From a virus, in the IMG/VR virus record IMGVR_UViG_3300007504_000952, positions 1-47,413 of that record: a stretch of 47,413 bases of DNA; one strand, written 5' to 3'. Made by a program: the position numbers and the translations under genes. The notes below the pieces were generated by a model. It had not been told where the DNA came from and searched no databases. It was given only the letters and a program-made list of their open reading frames with translations. Below, in pieces: positions 22,580-29,215 of this stretch; position 1 is the stretch's first letter, and each line of letters opens with the position of its first letter.

Positions 22580-22803
22580 GCGGTCGCCGGGTCATGATCG
22601 ACGAGAGCGCCGGCCGCTATGTGCGCGAGCCGGTCGACGGGTCGGTGCGCCCGTGCCGCACCGACCGCGAGGACGCCGAGAGCTGGCGGGCCGCGTGTGA
22701 CATGATTCGCGGCCTATACGGCGAGTCCGAGCACAATGCAGACCCGGCCCGGTGCTGGGATCTGTTCGTCGGGCTCGTGTTCATGGCGGCGAATCGCGCA
22801 TAG
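22576..22803 (+). CDS. Small unknown protein, 75 residues
   Basis: GTG overlapping the previous stop; an in-frame ATG at 22594 is an alternative. It reads IDESAGRYVREPVDGSVRPC then DAESWRAACDMIRGLYGESE and ends WDLFVGLVFMAANRA. Last gene before the large non-coding locus. Confidence 0.6.
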   Translation: MSGRRVMIDESAGRYVREPVDGSVRPCRTDREDAESWRAACDMIRGLYGESEHNADPARCWDLFVGLVFMAANRA

Positions 22804-23290
22804 TGCGCCGCGTGTAAGACTGTGCCGAACGCATAGATGCGCGAATAGTGCAGACACGCCCGCAGAGCTGATCGTGGCCGACTATACGACGGCTCGCGCA
22901 TAGATGCCGCGTATAGGCCGCAGACACAGGGTGAGCCCGGGCCGTACAGACGGCGACGGGCTCGCGCTGCGATCGGATTGCAGACACAGGGGCAGCGCTG
23001 GCGCGCTGCACGGTGCGCAGCAGATCGGCCGGATCTGAAGCGCTGCGAGCAGTGCTGCGCCCCTGCTGCGATAGTGATCGGGCTGTGCTGCCCGGCCCGG
23101 TAGCAGAGCGGCGCAGATGCTGAAATGCGCGGACAAGAGCTGTTCGAGAATGTAGAGCAGCAGCGGGTAATGGTGAAACAGGGGGCCGGTAGGTGAGCGG
23201 TGGGGGATTGAGCGGGATGGTGAGGCAACATGCTGAAACACAGGGCAACCCAACACCCAGAACCCGCCCCGGGCCGGGGTTCTCGACGAG

Positions 23291-23308
23291 CCGTCAAGAG
23301 TTTGACGG
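23291..23308. repeat. Palindrome CCGTCAA-GAGT-TTGACGG
   Basis: Seven-base perfect arms around four bases. TTGACGG also resembles a -35 box. The size and symmetry suit a dimeric HTH repressor. Confidence 0.45.
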
Positions 23309-23359
23309 TCGCCGAGTCAGCGCCGAGTCGTGCCGTCCCGGCGTGTCTGCATCGGGCGA

Positions 23360-23400
23360 CTGCTATAGCAGCTCGTGGGCGCTGCCCGGGCAGCTATAGC
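23360..23400. promoter_or_regulatory. Two GCTATAGC palindromes, candidate operators
   Basis: CTGCTATAGCAG (23360-23371) is a perfect 12-bp palindrome; GCTATAGC recurs at 23393-23400. Both are followed by AGCTCG, and centres are 31 bp apart, about three helical turns, so bound dimers would face the same side. The same core occurs twice at 32751-32767, before the late operon. Confidence 0.6.
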
Positions 23401-23435
23401 AGCTCGCTGGGAATGCCGAGCTGGCCGCCGTCGCG

Positions 23436-23463
23436 GCGTACCGGTGCGACCGCACCAGTACGC
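23436..23463. repeat. 28-bp hyphenated palindrome, candidate recombination site
   Basis: Arms GCGTACCGGTGCG and CGCACCAGTACGC pair with a single mismatch and leave a central dinucleotide AC. Serine recombinases cut at a 2-bp centre within sites of about 26-50 bp of this shape. The link to the recombinase at 8941 is inference. Confidence 0.4.
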
Positions 23464-23548
23464 CACGGGTGACTCGATGCGCCGGCGTGTCTGCACGATC
23501 TGCCCGCGGTGACTCGCGACGGACGAGTCTGCATGTTCGTCGCAGCCA

Positions 23549-23575
23549 GGGAATGCAGCGCTGGTCGGCATTCCC
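23549..23575. repeat. Inverted repeat GGGAATGC / GCATTCCC
   Basis: Eight-base perfect arms with an 11-base spacer. A third copy of GGGAATGC is at 23409, followed by a similar C/A-G-C-x-G-C-T-G-G context, so it may be a protein-binding site. Confidence 0.4.
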
Positions 23576-23630
23576 ACCGGGGGGGGTGTGTAGTGTTCGG
23601 GGCGCGCGGGGGGCTGCGTGGCGGTCCACA

Positions 23631-23678
23631 CCAGCCACTACCGATCGATTTTTCGCCAGCCACTACCGATCGATTTTT
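23631..23678. repeat. Tandem 23-bp direct repeat with T-tracts
   Basis: The unit CCAGCCACTACCGATCGA followed by five Ts is present twice, 25 bp apart (23631-23653 and 23656-23678). Each contains CGATCG. The T-runs are unusual in this GC-rich DNA. Iteron, transcription-stop or origin-unwinding roles are possible. Confidence 0.55.
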
Positions 23679-23816
23679 TCTCTCGTCGCGCAGGCCCCCT
23701 CTCTCTGTGCGTCCCGCCCCCTCGCGCGCTACACGTCAGCGCGTGTCGCGCATTTCAGCGCAAGCGCCGGCCGGCGCAAGCCGGCCCCCCGTGTCAGCAA
23801 GTCGCAGGAAAACGCC

Positions 23817-24488
23817 GTGCCGAACGTCCCGACAGTCAGCCCGCACACGTCGATTCAAACTGTTCTGATCACGCCCGAACGCGGCGATCCTTGCAGCCTA
23901 TTTACGCCGGGTTTGCCGGTCGCGCTCGGGCTGCACGCCGACGATCTGCGGCTCGGCTTGTGCGTGATTCCGCAGCAGTCCGACGACCGCTCGATCGCTG
24001 TCGTCACCCGTTCCGAGTCGGGCTGTCCGCTGCTCGATCTGTGGCCCATCAACGCCTCGCACATTGTGCTCGCCGCGCAGCGCTGCGTCTATCACAGCGC
24101 GCAAGACGCCGTTCTGCACTTCTGTCATATGTCTCTGCAGCTCGACGAGCGCCACCGCGGCTCGCTCGGCTGCGGCTTCATGTCTACTGTCCACGACTCC
24201 GACGGGCCGGTCCCTGACGCCGTGATCACCCGCTACGGGCCGGCGCTCGTTCTGCTATGGCACGGCAGCAGCGATCGCGCCGCCGCGACTGTGCGCCGCG
24301 CCGGGCGGCTCGCGATCCGCTCGGGCTCGACCGTGCGTTCGATTTCAGCGCCGGCGCTTGATCACGCCGTGTACCGCGCAGACTCTGCCGAGCTGCTGCC
24401 GTCCATGCAGCTTGCCGCGCTCGCCGATCAGTGTCTCGGCTGCGATGTCCAGATCATCGCGTCGCCGTCTTTTGCGGCTGCGGGCTGA
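23817..24488 (+). CDS. Unknown protein, 223 residues
   Basis: GTG at 23817 is chosen because AGGAAA lies six bases upstream and protein-like sequence begins there. Beta-rich with scattered cysteines: TVLITPERGDPCSLFTPGLP, LGLHADDLRLGLCVIPQQS, HFCHMSLQLDERHRGSLGCG, ALVLLWHGSSDRAAATVRRA. It might be a two-domain regulatory or enzymatic protein, but no signature is recognisable. It is the first gene after the repeat-rich locus and so is a good candidate for control by those palindromes. Confidence 0.65.
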   Translation: MPNVPTVSPHTSIQTVLITPERGDPCSLFTPGLPVALGLHADDLRLGLCVIPQQSDDRSIAVVTRSESGCPLLDLWPINASHIVLAAQRCVYHSAQDAVLHFCHMSLQLDERHRGSLGCGFMSTVHDSDGPVPDAVITRYGPALVLLWHGSSDRAAATVRRAGRLAIRSGSTVRSISAPALDHAVYRADSAELLPSMQLAALADQCLGCDVQIIASPSFAAAG

Positions 24489-24551
24489 TTCTCGATGGGC
24501 TGTGCGATCTGCGCGCCCGGGCTCTATTCAGGGCTGAACAGGAGCCGAACG

Positions 24552-24971
24552 ATGACCGCGCCCGGTACAGTCTCGACACCGCCGCCGGCCGAGCGAATCG
24601 CCGCCGTGTTCGCGGCTCACTTGCGCGCAGCTCGGGCCGCGCGTCGTGTCGGCTTGCTCGCCGAACACCGCCCCGGGCTTACTGCTGACTCGCGCTGCAT
24701 TCCGACCGTGTGTCTCATGCTGCCGAACGAGCAGCTAATCGGGATTGCGTCATGTCTCGACATGATAGACGCGATCGAGCACTTCACTCAGCCGCGCACG
24801 TCGATCGCCGCCCGGCGCGTCGCCCGCTGCGGCTTCGCGCTATCGGTCGCCGATCAGCTGTCTGCGCCGCTGTTCGGGCAGTGTCTGCGTGCCGTGCAAG
24901 ACATGCACGATCTGTCGTTCGCCGAGCAGTCGCAGCAGCTGATCAGCGAAATTCTCAACGTGTACGCATGA
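24552..24971 (+). CDS. Unknown helical protein, 139 residues
   Basis: ATG at 24552 follows CAGGAG with good spacing. Helical throughout: IAAVFAAHLRAARAARRVG, LIGIASCLDMIDAIEHF, CLRAVQDMHDLSFAEQSQQL. A helical bundle is likely. It overlaps the next gene by four bases. No family recognised. Confidence 0.65.
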   Translation: MTAPGTVSTPPPAERIAAVFAAHLRAARAARRVGLLAEHRPGLTADSRCIPTVCLMLPNEQLIGIASCLDMIDAIEHFTQPRTSIAARRVARCGFALSVADQLSAPLFGQCLRAVQDMHDLSFAEQSQQLISEILNVYA

Positions 24972-25297
24972 CCGACTCGGCGCTGCAATTCGCAGACTCG
25001 CCGCGCGACGCGCTCGTGCGGATCGTCGACGCGCACGTATTCGTCGCGCTCATGCTGAATCACGCCGAGCGGCGAACGATTTCTTCGCTCTCACCGTCGA
25101 CGCGCGCCGAGCTGTGCCGCCGACTCGGGATCAGCGTGCCGGCCGATGTCTCGGCCGCGATGCAGTTCTACCGGTGCCGCCGGGCGATGTCGCCCGAGCT
25201 GCTGCTGCAGTGTCTGCGCGAGGTACAGCGTGACCCGTGCCGCAGCGCAGCCGACATCGTGCGAGTCTTCACACACCCACCGTCCGTCGATTCGTGA
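24968..25297 (+). CDS. Unknown helical protein, 109 residues
   Basis: ATGA overlap. Opening SALQFADSPRDALVRIVDAH, a possible HTH in LSPSTRAELCRRLGISVP (about 45-62), and helical tail LLQCLREVQRDPCRSAADIV. The HTH-like segment could bind DNA, but the score by eye is modest. Confidence 0.6.
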   Translation: MTDSALQFADSPRDALVRIVDAHVFVALMLNHAERRTISSLSPSTRAELCRRLGISVPADVSAAMQFYRCRRAMSPELLLQCLREVQRDPCRSAADIVRVFTHPPSVDS

Positions 25298-25495
25298 CGA
25301 ACACCGATCACGCGCAGCCGTCCCGGGCTCGGGATCGTCGAGTCGTGTAGAATGTCTCTGCACGGTCGGCGCTGACAAACAGAACAGATCCCCGGGCTCG
25401 TGAATCTGCCCGATCCCGGGCGGCTGCGCTCAATTCAAGGATCATGCAATGAGCCCAGTTTCTACGCTCATCGCTGTACACGGGTTCTCGCTGTG

Positions 25496-25768
25496 ATGAC
25501 GCGCGAACAGATTATCGCGATGCACGAGTCAGCGGCCGAGCTGCTGCACGCCGAGCGCGTGTTCGCCGGGTTCGATCCGAACGTCTTGGCGTTTCTGCTC
25601 GCACCGTGTGATCTCGAACGGCTGCGCGCGCTGTCGGGTCAGAGCGCGCCGTTTCTGACCCGACATCAGCTCGCCGCTGCCGCCGCTCGCAGGCTTCATT
25701 TTCCACTACTGCGGGCCGAGCTGCTGACGATTCAGCACAGACCCGGCACAACAGACTCGGAACCGTGA
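25496..25768 (+). CDS. Unknown helical protein, 90 residues
   Basis: ATG at 25496, overlapping the stop of a 15-codon leader (25449-25496, TGATG). The frame is open upstream to a GTG at 25400. Sequence TREQIIAMHESAAELLHAER and APCDLERLRALSGQSAPFLT is helical and resembles 24552 and 24968 in style, suggesting a local family of small helical proteins. It is the last intact phage gene before the lower-GC cassette. Confidence 0.6.
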   Translation: MTREQIIAMHESAAELLHAERVFAGFDPNVLAFLLAPCDLERLRALSGQSAPFLTRHQLAAAAARRLHFPLLRAELLTIQHRPGTTDSEP

Positions 25769-25821
25769 TAATGAGCGTTAGACACCCTGGCGCACGAATA
25801 TGGGTGAGTCTCGAAGACTGA

Positions 25822-27480
25822 GTGTGGAAGGGAACGGCCCTCTCTACGAGGCCGGTGCGCCGAACTGGTAGCGGGGTCTTTGAGGGAGGTGCTTCCCCGA
25901 TCTCCTGTTTCGGGACCGGGGGAGACCTCGACATAAGCGCATTCTGGGCGCTTCGAGTCTCGGGGGGGCGCGCGGTGGTAGATCAAGGGCCGCGACTTGG
26001 GGTAGGGTGGGCTCTGCGGGAGGATGAAGTTGAAAGTAGTTGACTTGTTCTGTGGTGCTGGTGGGCTGTCTGAGGGCATGAGGATGGCTGGTTGTCAAGT
26101 GATTGGTGGAGTTGATTGCGACCCCGATGCAATGGCCACGTTCGCGTTGAATTTCCCCGATGCACTCGCGGTAACTGGTGACATCAGGAATGACGCTGTG
26201 TTCTCGAAAGTCGCGCGAGCAGCTGGCGAGGCCGATGTTCTTGTCGGCGGGCCGCCTTGCCAGGCTTTTTCTCAGGTTCGCAACCACTCTCGTATTATTG
26301 ATGACCCGCGCAACGGCCTCTATCGCGAGTTCGTGCGGGCGATCGAGCGTTTTCGCCCTCTCGGCTTCGTCATGGAGAATGTCCCTGGAATGGACCAAAT
26401 GGGGGTTCGTTCTCAGGTGTTGACCGATCTGTCCCTCAGGGGGCGCTACGTTGTGCAGAGTCGGGTCGTGGATGCCGTAGATTTTGGCGTTCCCCAGACG
26501 CGGAAGCGGATCGTATTTGTGGGGGTGCGTGCTGATCGAACTGAGAGGTTTCGATTTCCATATGGCTCTGGAGCCTCAGGAATGTTGCGACTGGAGCGTC
26601 GAGAAGACTCTCGGGGAGTGTCTTACAACATAGACTCCCCTTCGGTGCCGATCACAGGCGAGGATCCTGTTGGTCGGCTGAATGACCCGACAGATCTCTG
26701 GGCGGTGTCAGTAGAACAGGCAATCGGTGACTTGGCGTGGCTTGTTGCTGGTCGCCGTGATGACCGTATTGATGCGGCGTCCCTTCCTGCGCCCTCCTCG
26801 CGCTATCAGGAGGCGATGAGGATGGATAGGGAAGAAGAACAATTGAGGAACGTGCAAGTGCCACGCATTAACAGGGATACCGTTCTCCGGTTGAATGGTG
26901 TCCCGGAGGGCGGGAACTACCGAGACCTGTCCGAGAACCTACGCCAGCGGTATCTTACAGGGCAGAAATGGGGGCCTTCGAACGGGAGTGGCAGGTTAGG
27001 CCGGAAACACTACTACGCCTATCGTCGCCTCCATCGCGCATTTTGGGCTTGGACTCTCAATACCAAGGCGGATAGTGCTTATCACTACGCTTCGCCACGT
27101 GCTCTTTCAGTGCGGGAGTTTGCGAGGTTGCAGTCCTTTCCTGACGGCTTTTCGTTCACGACCGACCCCCGAAAGGGCAAACTGGACGGCCGTATCCCCG
27201 GTGGGCCGGCGCATTCTCGCTATCGACAGGTGGGCAATGCTGTCCCGCCCCTGCTCGCTACGGCCATTGCGCGGTCCTTGCGGGAGGTTCTTCTGGGGCA
27301 ATCGAACGATGAATTGGAGTATGGGAATGCCACCCGAAGGACAGGTTGATCGGCCATTTGGGGCTGAAAATCGTGAAGCACTGTTGAACGAGTTCTTCCA
27401 TGGGTGGGGGACTGTTACGAGGCAAAACGCTTGGAAGGCAGTCTATCAACTGCTGATGTGGGTTGATCCCACGACAGGGC
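25822..27480. mobile_element. Lower-GC restriction-modification cassette, boundaries approximate
   Basis: Base composition and codon use drop sharply between roughly 25780 and 27480: codons such as GTT, TTG, GGT and CGT appear and the GAGTCTGC/GCAGACTC octamer vanishes. The stretch holds a complete C5 methyltransferase and the start of a partner gene that runs in frame into typical phage sequence at about 27480. No inverted repeats, transposase or target duplication are visible, so capture by recombination is more likely than transposition. The 200 bases before the methyltransferase carry no clear gene. Confidence 0.6.
26024..27349 (+). CDS. DNA (cytosine-5) methyltransferase
   Basis: 441 residues with all key motifs: VVDLFCGAGGLSEG (I), GGPPCQAFSQ with catalytic C79 (IV), MENVPG (VI), QTRKRIVFVG (VIII), REFARLQSFPDGF (IX) and RQVGNAVPP (X), with a target-recognition region between VIII and IX. 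It transfers a methyl group to C5 of cytosine at a specific site. GGGAGG directly abuts this ATG; a TTG at 26030 would have ideal 6-base spacing and give the usual MKVVDLF start, so the true start may be the TTG. Composition marks it as acquired. The next gene overlaps its end. Confidence 0.95.
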   Translation: MKLKVVDLFCGAGGLSEGMRMAGCQVIGGVDCDPDAMATFALNFPDALAVTGDIRNDAVFSKVARAAGEADVLVGGPPCQAFSQVRNHSRIIDDPRNGLYREFVRAIERFRPLGFVMENVPGMDQMGVRSQVLTDLSLRGRYVVQSRVVDAVDFGVPQTRKRIVFVGVRADRTERFRFPYGSGASGMLRLERREDSRGVSYNIDSPSVPITGEDPVGRLNDPTDLWAVSVEQAIGDLAWLVAGRRDDRIDAASLPAPSSRYQEAMRMDREEEQLRNVQVPRINRDTVLRLNGVPEGGNYRDLSENLRQRYLTGQKWGPSNGSGRLGRKHYYAYRRLHRAFWAWTLNTKADSAYHYASPRALSVREFARLQSFPDGFSFTTDPRKGKLDGRIPGGPAHSRYRQVGNAVPPLLATAIARSLREVLLGQSNDELEYGNATRRTG

Positions 27481-27533
27481 TCGCCGCCGCCAATGCCGAG
27501 CTGCGCAGACTGCGCGAGCGGTTCGCGCTGTGA
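27327..27533 (+). pseudogene. Truncated partner of the methyltransferase, fused to a phage gene end
   Basis: 68 codons from ATG 27327, preceded by GGAG seven bases away and overlapping the methyltransferase. Residues 1-51 (including NEFFHGWGTVTRQNAWKAVY and QLLMWVDPTTGLA) have cassette-type codon use and look like the N-terminus of a restriction endonuclease found beside C5 methyltransferases, a resemblance I cannot verify here. The last residues, AAANAELRRLRERFAL, are phage-like with GC-rich codons. The result is most simply a junction left when the nuclease gene was cut. It is probably inactive as a nuclease. Confidence 0.55.
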
Positions 27534-28006
27534 GCCCGCCCGATCCCGGCAGATTCAAGGGTCGCCGCCCGCAGCCGCGCCCGCAGCACGACCCGGCCGG
27601 CGACGCTTCGCTGCGCGGCTCGTGCTCGCGCTGCGGTTCGCGCAGACACACGGCGCGCCGCTGCCGATTCGGCGACCGCGTGATCGTGCTGCGCAGTCGC
27701 GGCTCGGGCGAGCTGCTGACACTCGGCACGAACGGCAGCGGGCCGATCCGCTCGTTTGTGCCCGAATGTCTCGATCCGTCGCTGATCGTGCCCGGTGGAC
27801 TGCCGATTTTCATCTGCGCAGACTCGGCCCGGCGCTATCTCGCGAGAGCGCCCGCGCGCGTGTGTCTACTCGAAGCCGACGCCGCGCCCGATCTGTTCGG
27901 CGACGCCGTCATAGATCTCGATCCCTGGTCGATAATGTGTGCGATCTGCGCCCCGCGCGACTACTTCAACCCGAACGCAGGAGCACACAGTGTCGACGAT
28001 CTATAG
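27530..28006 (+). CDS. Protein with CCHC zinc knuckle
   Basis: 158 residues, GTG overlapping the previous stop. A disordered basic N-terminus (PPDPGRFKGRRPQPRPQHDP) leads to an exact C-x2-C-x4-H-x4-C knuckle, C32-C35-H40-C45 (CSRCGSRRHTARRC). The rest is a mixed alpha/beta domain with VLRSRGSGELLTLG and LPIFICADSARRYLAR and a late CAICAP. CCHC knuckles bind single-stranded nucleic acid. An exact retroviral-type knuckle is uncommon in phage proteins. Function unknown. Confidence 0.7.
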   Translation: MSPPDPGRFKGRRPQPRPQHDPAGDASLRGSCSRCGSRRHTARRCRFGDRVIVLRSRGSGELLTLGTNGSGPIRSFVPECLDPSLIVPGGLPIFICADSARRYLARAPARVCLLEADAAPDLFGDAVIDLDPWSIMCAICAPRDYFNPNAGAHSVDDL

Positions 28007-28199
28007 CACCGGCTGGATCAGCCCGACGCCCGCGTGCGTTCAGTTTCTGATTCAGCGGCTCGCCGGCGTGACCGGCAGTCGCGAGGACGAGTGCTCGATC
28101 AGCGACTGCCGCGGCGAGCTGACGCACACCGGCGTTCACTTGCGGATCAAACGCGCGGCGTTCCGCGGCGTTCACTTTGCATTCAAAGTGCAGCGATGA
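27990..28199 (+). CDS. Small unknown protein, 69 residues
   Basis: GTG at 27990, preceded by AGGAG at seven bases; it overlaps the previous gene by 17 bases. Beta-like sequence around REDECSISDCRGELTHTGVH and a basic C-terminus (HLRIKRAAFRGVHFAFKVQR). Two cysteines. No family recognised. Confidence 0.6.
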   Translation: MSTIYSTGWISPTPACVQFLIQRLAGVTGSREDECSISDCRGELTHTGVHLRIKRAAFRGVHFAFKVQR

Positions 28200-28441
28200 T
28201 CGTGCTGACACAGCGCCGCGAGCTGTCGCCGTTCGCGAAGATCGGAATGCTGACTGTGCAGCGGCGGATCGCGCGAGCGGTTCTCGTCGAGCTGCACGCA
28301 GAGTCGGCCGGGCTTCGCCGCCGTCTACTCGCCATCGATCGCGAGGCGCAGCACTATGCGCCGATCCCGCTGCGCTGCTCGCGACTGATCACGATTCAGC
28401 GACAGCGGCTCGCCGCTGAAGACTCAAACAAGACGCCGTAA
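28196..28441 (+). CDS. Small basic helical protein, 81 residues
   Basis: ATGA overlap. Helical and basic: SPFAKIGMLTVQRRIARAVL, then HAESAGLRRRLLAIDREAQH and a basic tail. It may bind nucleic acid. No recognised family. Confidence 0.6.
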   Translation: MIVLTQRRELSPFAKIGMLTVQRRIARAVLVELHAESAGLRRRLLAIDREAQHYAPIPLRCSRLITIQRQRLAAEDSNKTP

Positions 28442-28457
28442 GGGCGCAGGAGCAACC

Positions 28458-28937
28458 GTGCAACACAATATGACAGACCGCGAGAATGCGGCAGCAGAGC
28501 AGATTCTCTCGTCCGCGGCGTTCAAGCCTGCGGTCGGAATGATCGTGCAGGTGATCGCGTTCACCGACGACGACCAGTGCATCGGTCCGACGCGCATGAC
28601 TCTGCCCGGTCGGATCTCGAAGATCCGACGGAACCGCGGCGGCTGGACCAGCGTGTCGCTGCAGATGCGCGACGGCACGACGATCGAGCGAACGCTGCGC
28701 CGGAACGCGGCCGCGCCTGAGCTGCTGCTGCCGTTCGTCAACGACGCCGAAACACTGCGGCAGCTCGTAAAGATCGGCAAGTCGATCGCCCGTGATAGAA
28801 GCGCCGATCTGCGACAGCTCGGCGAGCGGCACACGTTCGCCGGCGAACTCGCCGAGTATACGCAGGCGCACGATCTGCCGTGCGAGGCGATCGCGGCAGT
28901 GTTCGCCCGCGCGAACCGATCGGCAGTCGCGGCGTAG
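28458..28937 (+). CDS. Unknown protein, 159 residues
   Basis: GTG five bases after AGGAG. The N-terminal half has a beta-barrel-like pattern (VGMIVQVIAFTDDDQCIGPT; ISKIRRNRGGWTSVSLQMRD), the C-terminal half is helical (ETLRQLVKIGKSIARDRSAD). An OB-like or SH3-like fold is possible. No family recognised. Confidence 0.65.
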   Translation: MQHNMTDRENAAAEQILSSAAFKPAVGMIVQVIAFTDDDQCIGPTRMTLPGRISKIRRNRGGWTSVSLQMRDGTTIERTLRRNAAAPELLLPFVNDAETLRQLVKIGKSIARDRSADLRQLGERHTFAGELAEYTQAHDLPCEAIAAVFARANRSAVAA

Positions 28938-28941
28938 CTGA

Positions 28942-29178
28942 TTGATCACTCGCACAGACTGGCGCGATCTGCTCGACAAATATGCCGGGCAGATCGATCG
29001 CATCGTGTACCCGGCCGCGCCGTTAAAGCGCGACAGCGACACGCTGCGGGTCGGCGATCCGGTGTTCGCCGGATCTGTGCCGCCCGTTCGGCTCGACGTG
29101 GCATCGCTGCCGATCGGGCCGCTGAACGATATTCACATGACTCTGCCGAAAGTGTGGCGCGTGAACGACGCGCTCTGA
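28942..29178 (+). CDS. Small unknown protein, 78 residues
   Basis: A TTG at 28942 is the only start that keeps the whole protein-like sequence (ITRTDWRDLLDKYAGQIDRI, then VGDPVFAGSVPPVRLDVASL and NDIHMTLPKVWRVNDAL). No clear ribosome site, so translation may be coupled to the gene ending four bases upstream. Confidence 0.55.
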   Translation: MITRTDWRDLLDKYAGQIDRIVYPAAPLKRDSDTLRVGDPVFAGSVPPVRLDVASLPIGPLNDIHMTLPKVWRVNDAL

Positions 29179-29215
29179 GTGCTCGATCTGCAGCTTGCAG
29201 GAGTGACGGTTCACG

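Larger units (their letters stand above)
22804..23816. other. One-kilobase non-coding locus rich in repeats and palindromes
   Basis: No frame on either strand looks protein-like. Direct repeats include CGCATAGATGC (22830, 22897), CAGACAC (22851, 22921, 22981, the last two extended to CAGACACAGGG and spaced 60 bp), GGGAATGC (23409, 23549, inverted at 23568) and a 23-bp tandem repeat (23631). Palindromes lie at 23291, 23362, 23393, 23436, 23549 and 23764 (GCGCCGGCCGGCGC). The density is unlike anywhere else in the window. It may combine an origin, an immunity/early control region and an attachment site. Confidence 0.6.

Noticed and set aside
22617-23297. Minus-strand open frame of 226 codons across the repeat-rich locus
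   Set aside because: Low-complexity, Cys/Ser/Arg-rich product with no protein-like pattern; it runs into the 3' end of a coding gene and through repeats.
23469-23816. N-terminal extension of the 23817 gene back to 23469
   Set aside because: The extension crosses the inverted and tandem repeats and is low-complexity; a good ribosome site precedes the GTG at 23817.
22804-23816. tRNA genes or a CRISPR array in the repeat locus
   Set aside because: No cloverleaf or T-loop sequence was found, and the repeats are few, unequal in spacing and not separated by spacers of constant size.
25294-25350. 18-residue frame from a GTG overlapping the previous stop
   Set aside because: Too short and Arg-rich, with no other support than the overlap.
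25822-26043. 73-codon frame upstream of the C5 methyltransferase (possible Vsr or controller)
   Set aside because: No Vsr or HTH motif, no ribosome site, and it overlaps the methyltransferase start in another frame.
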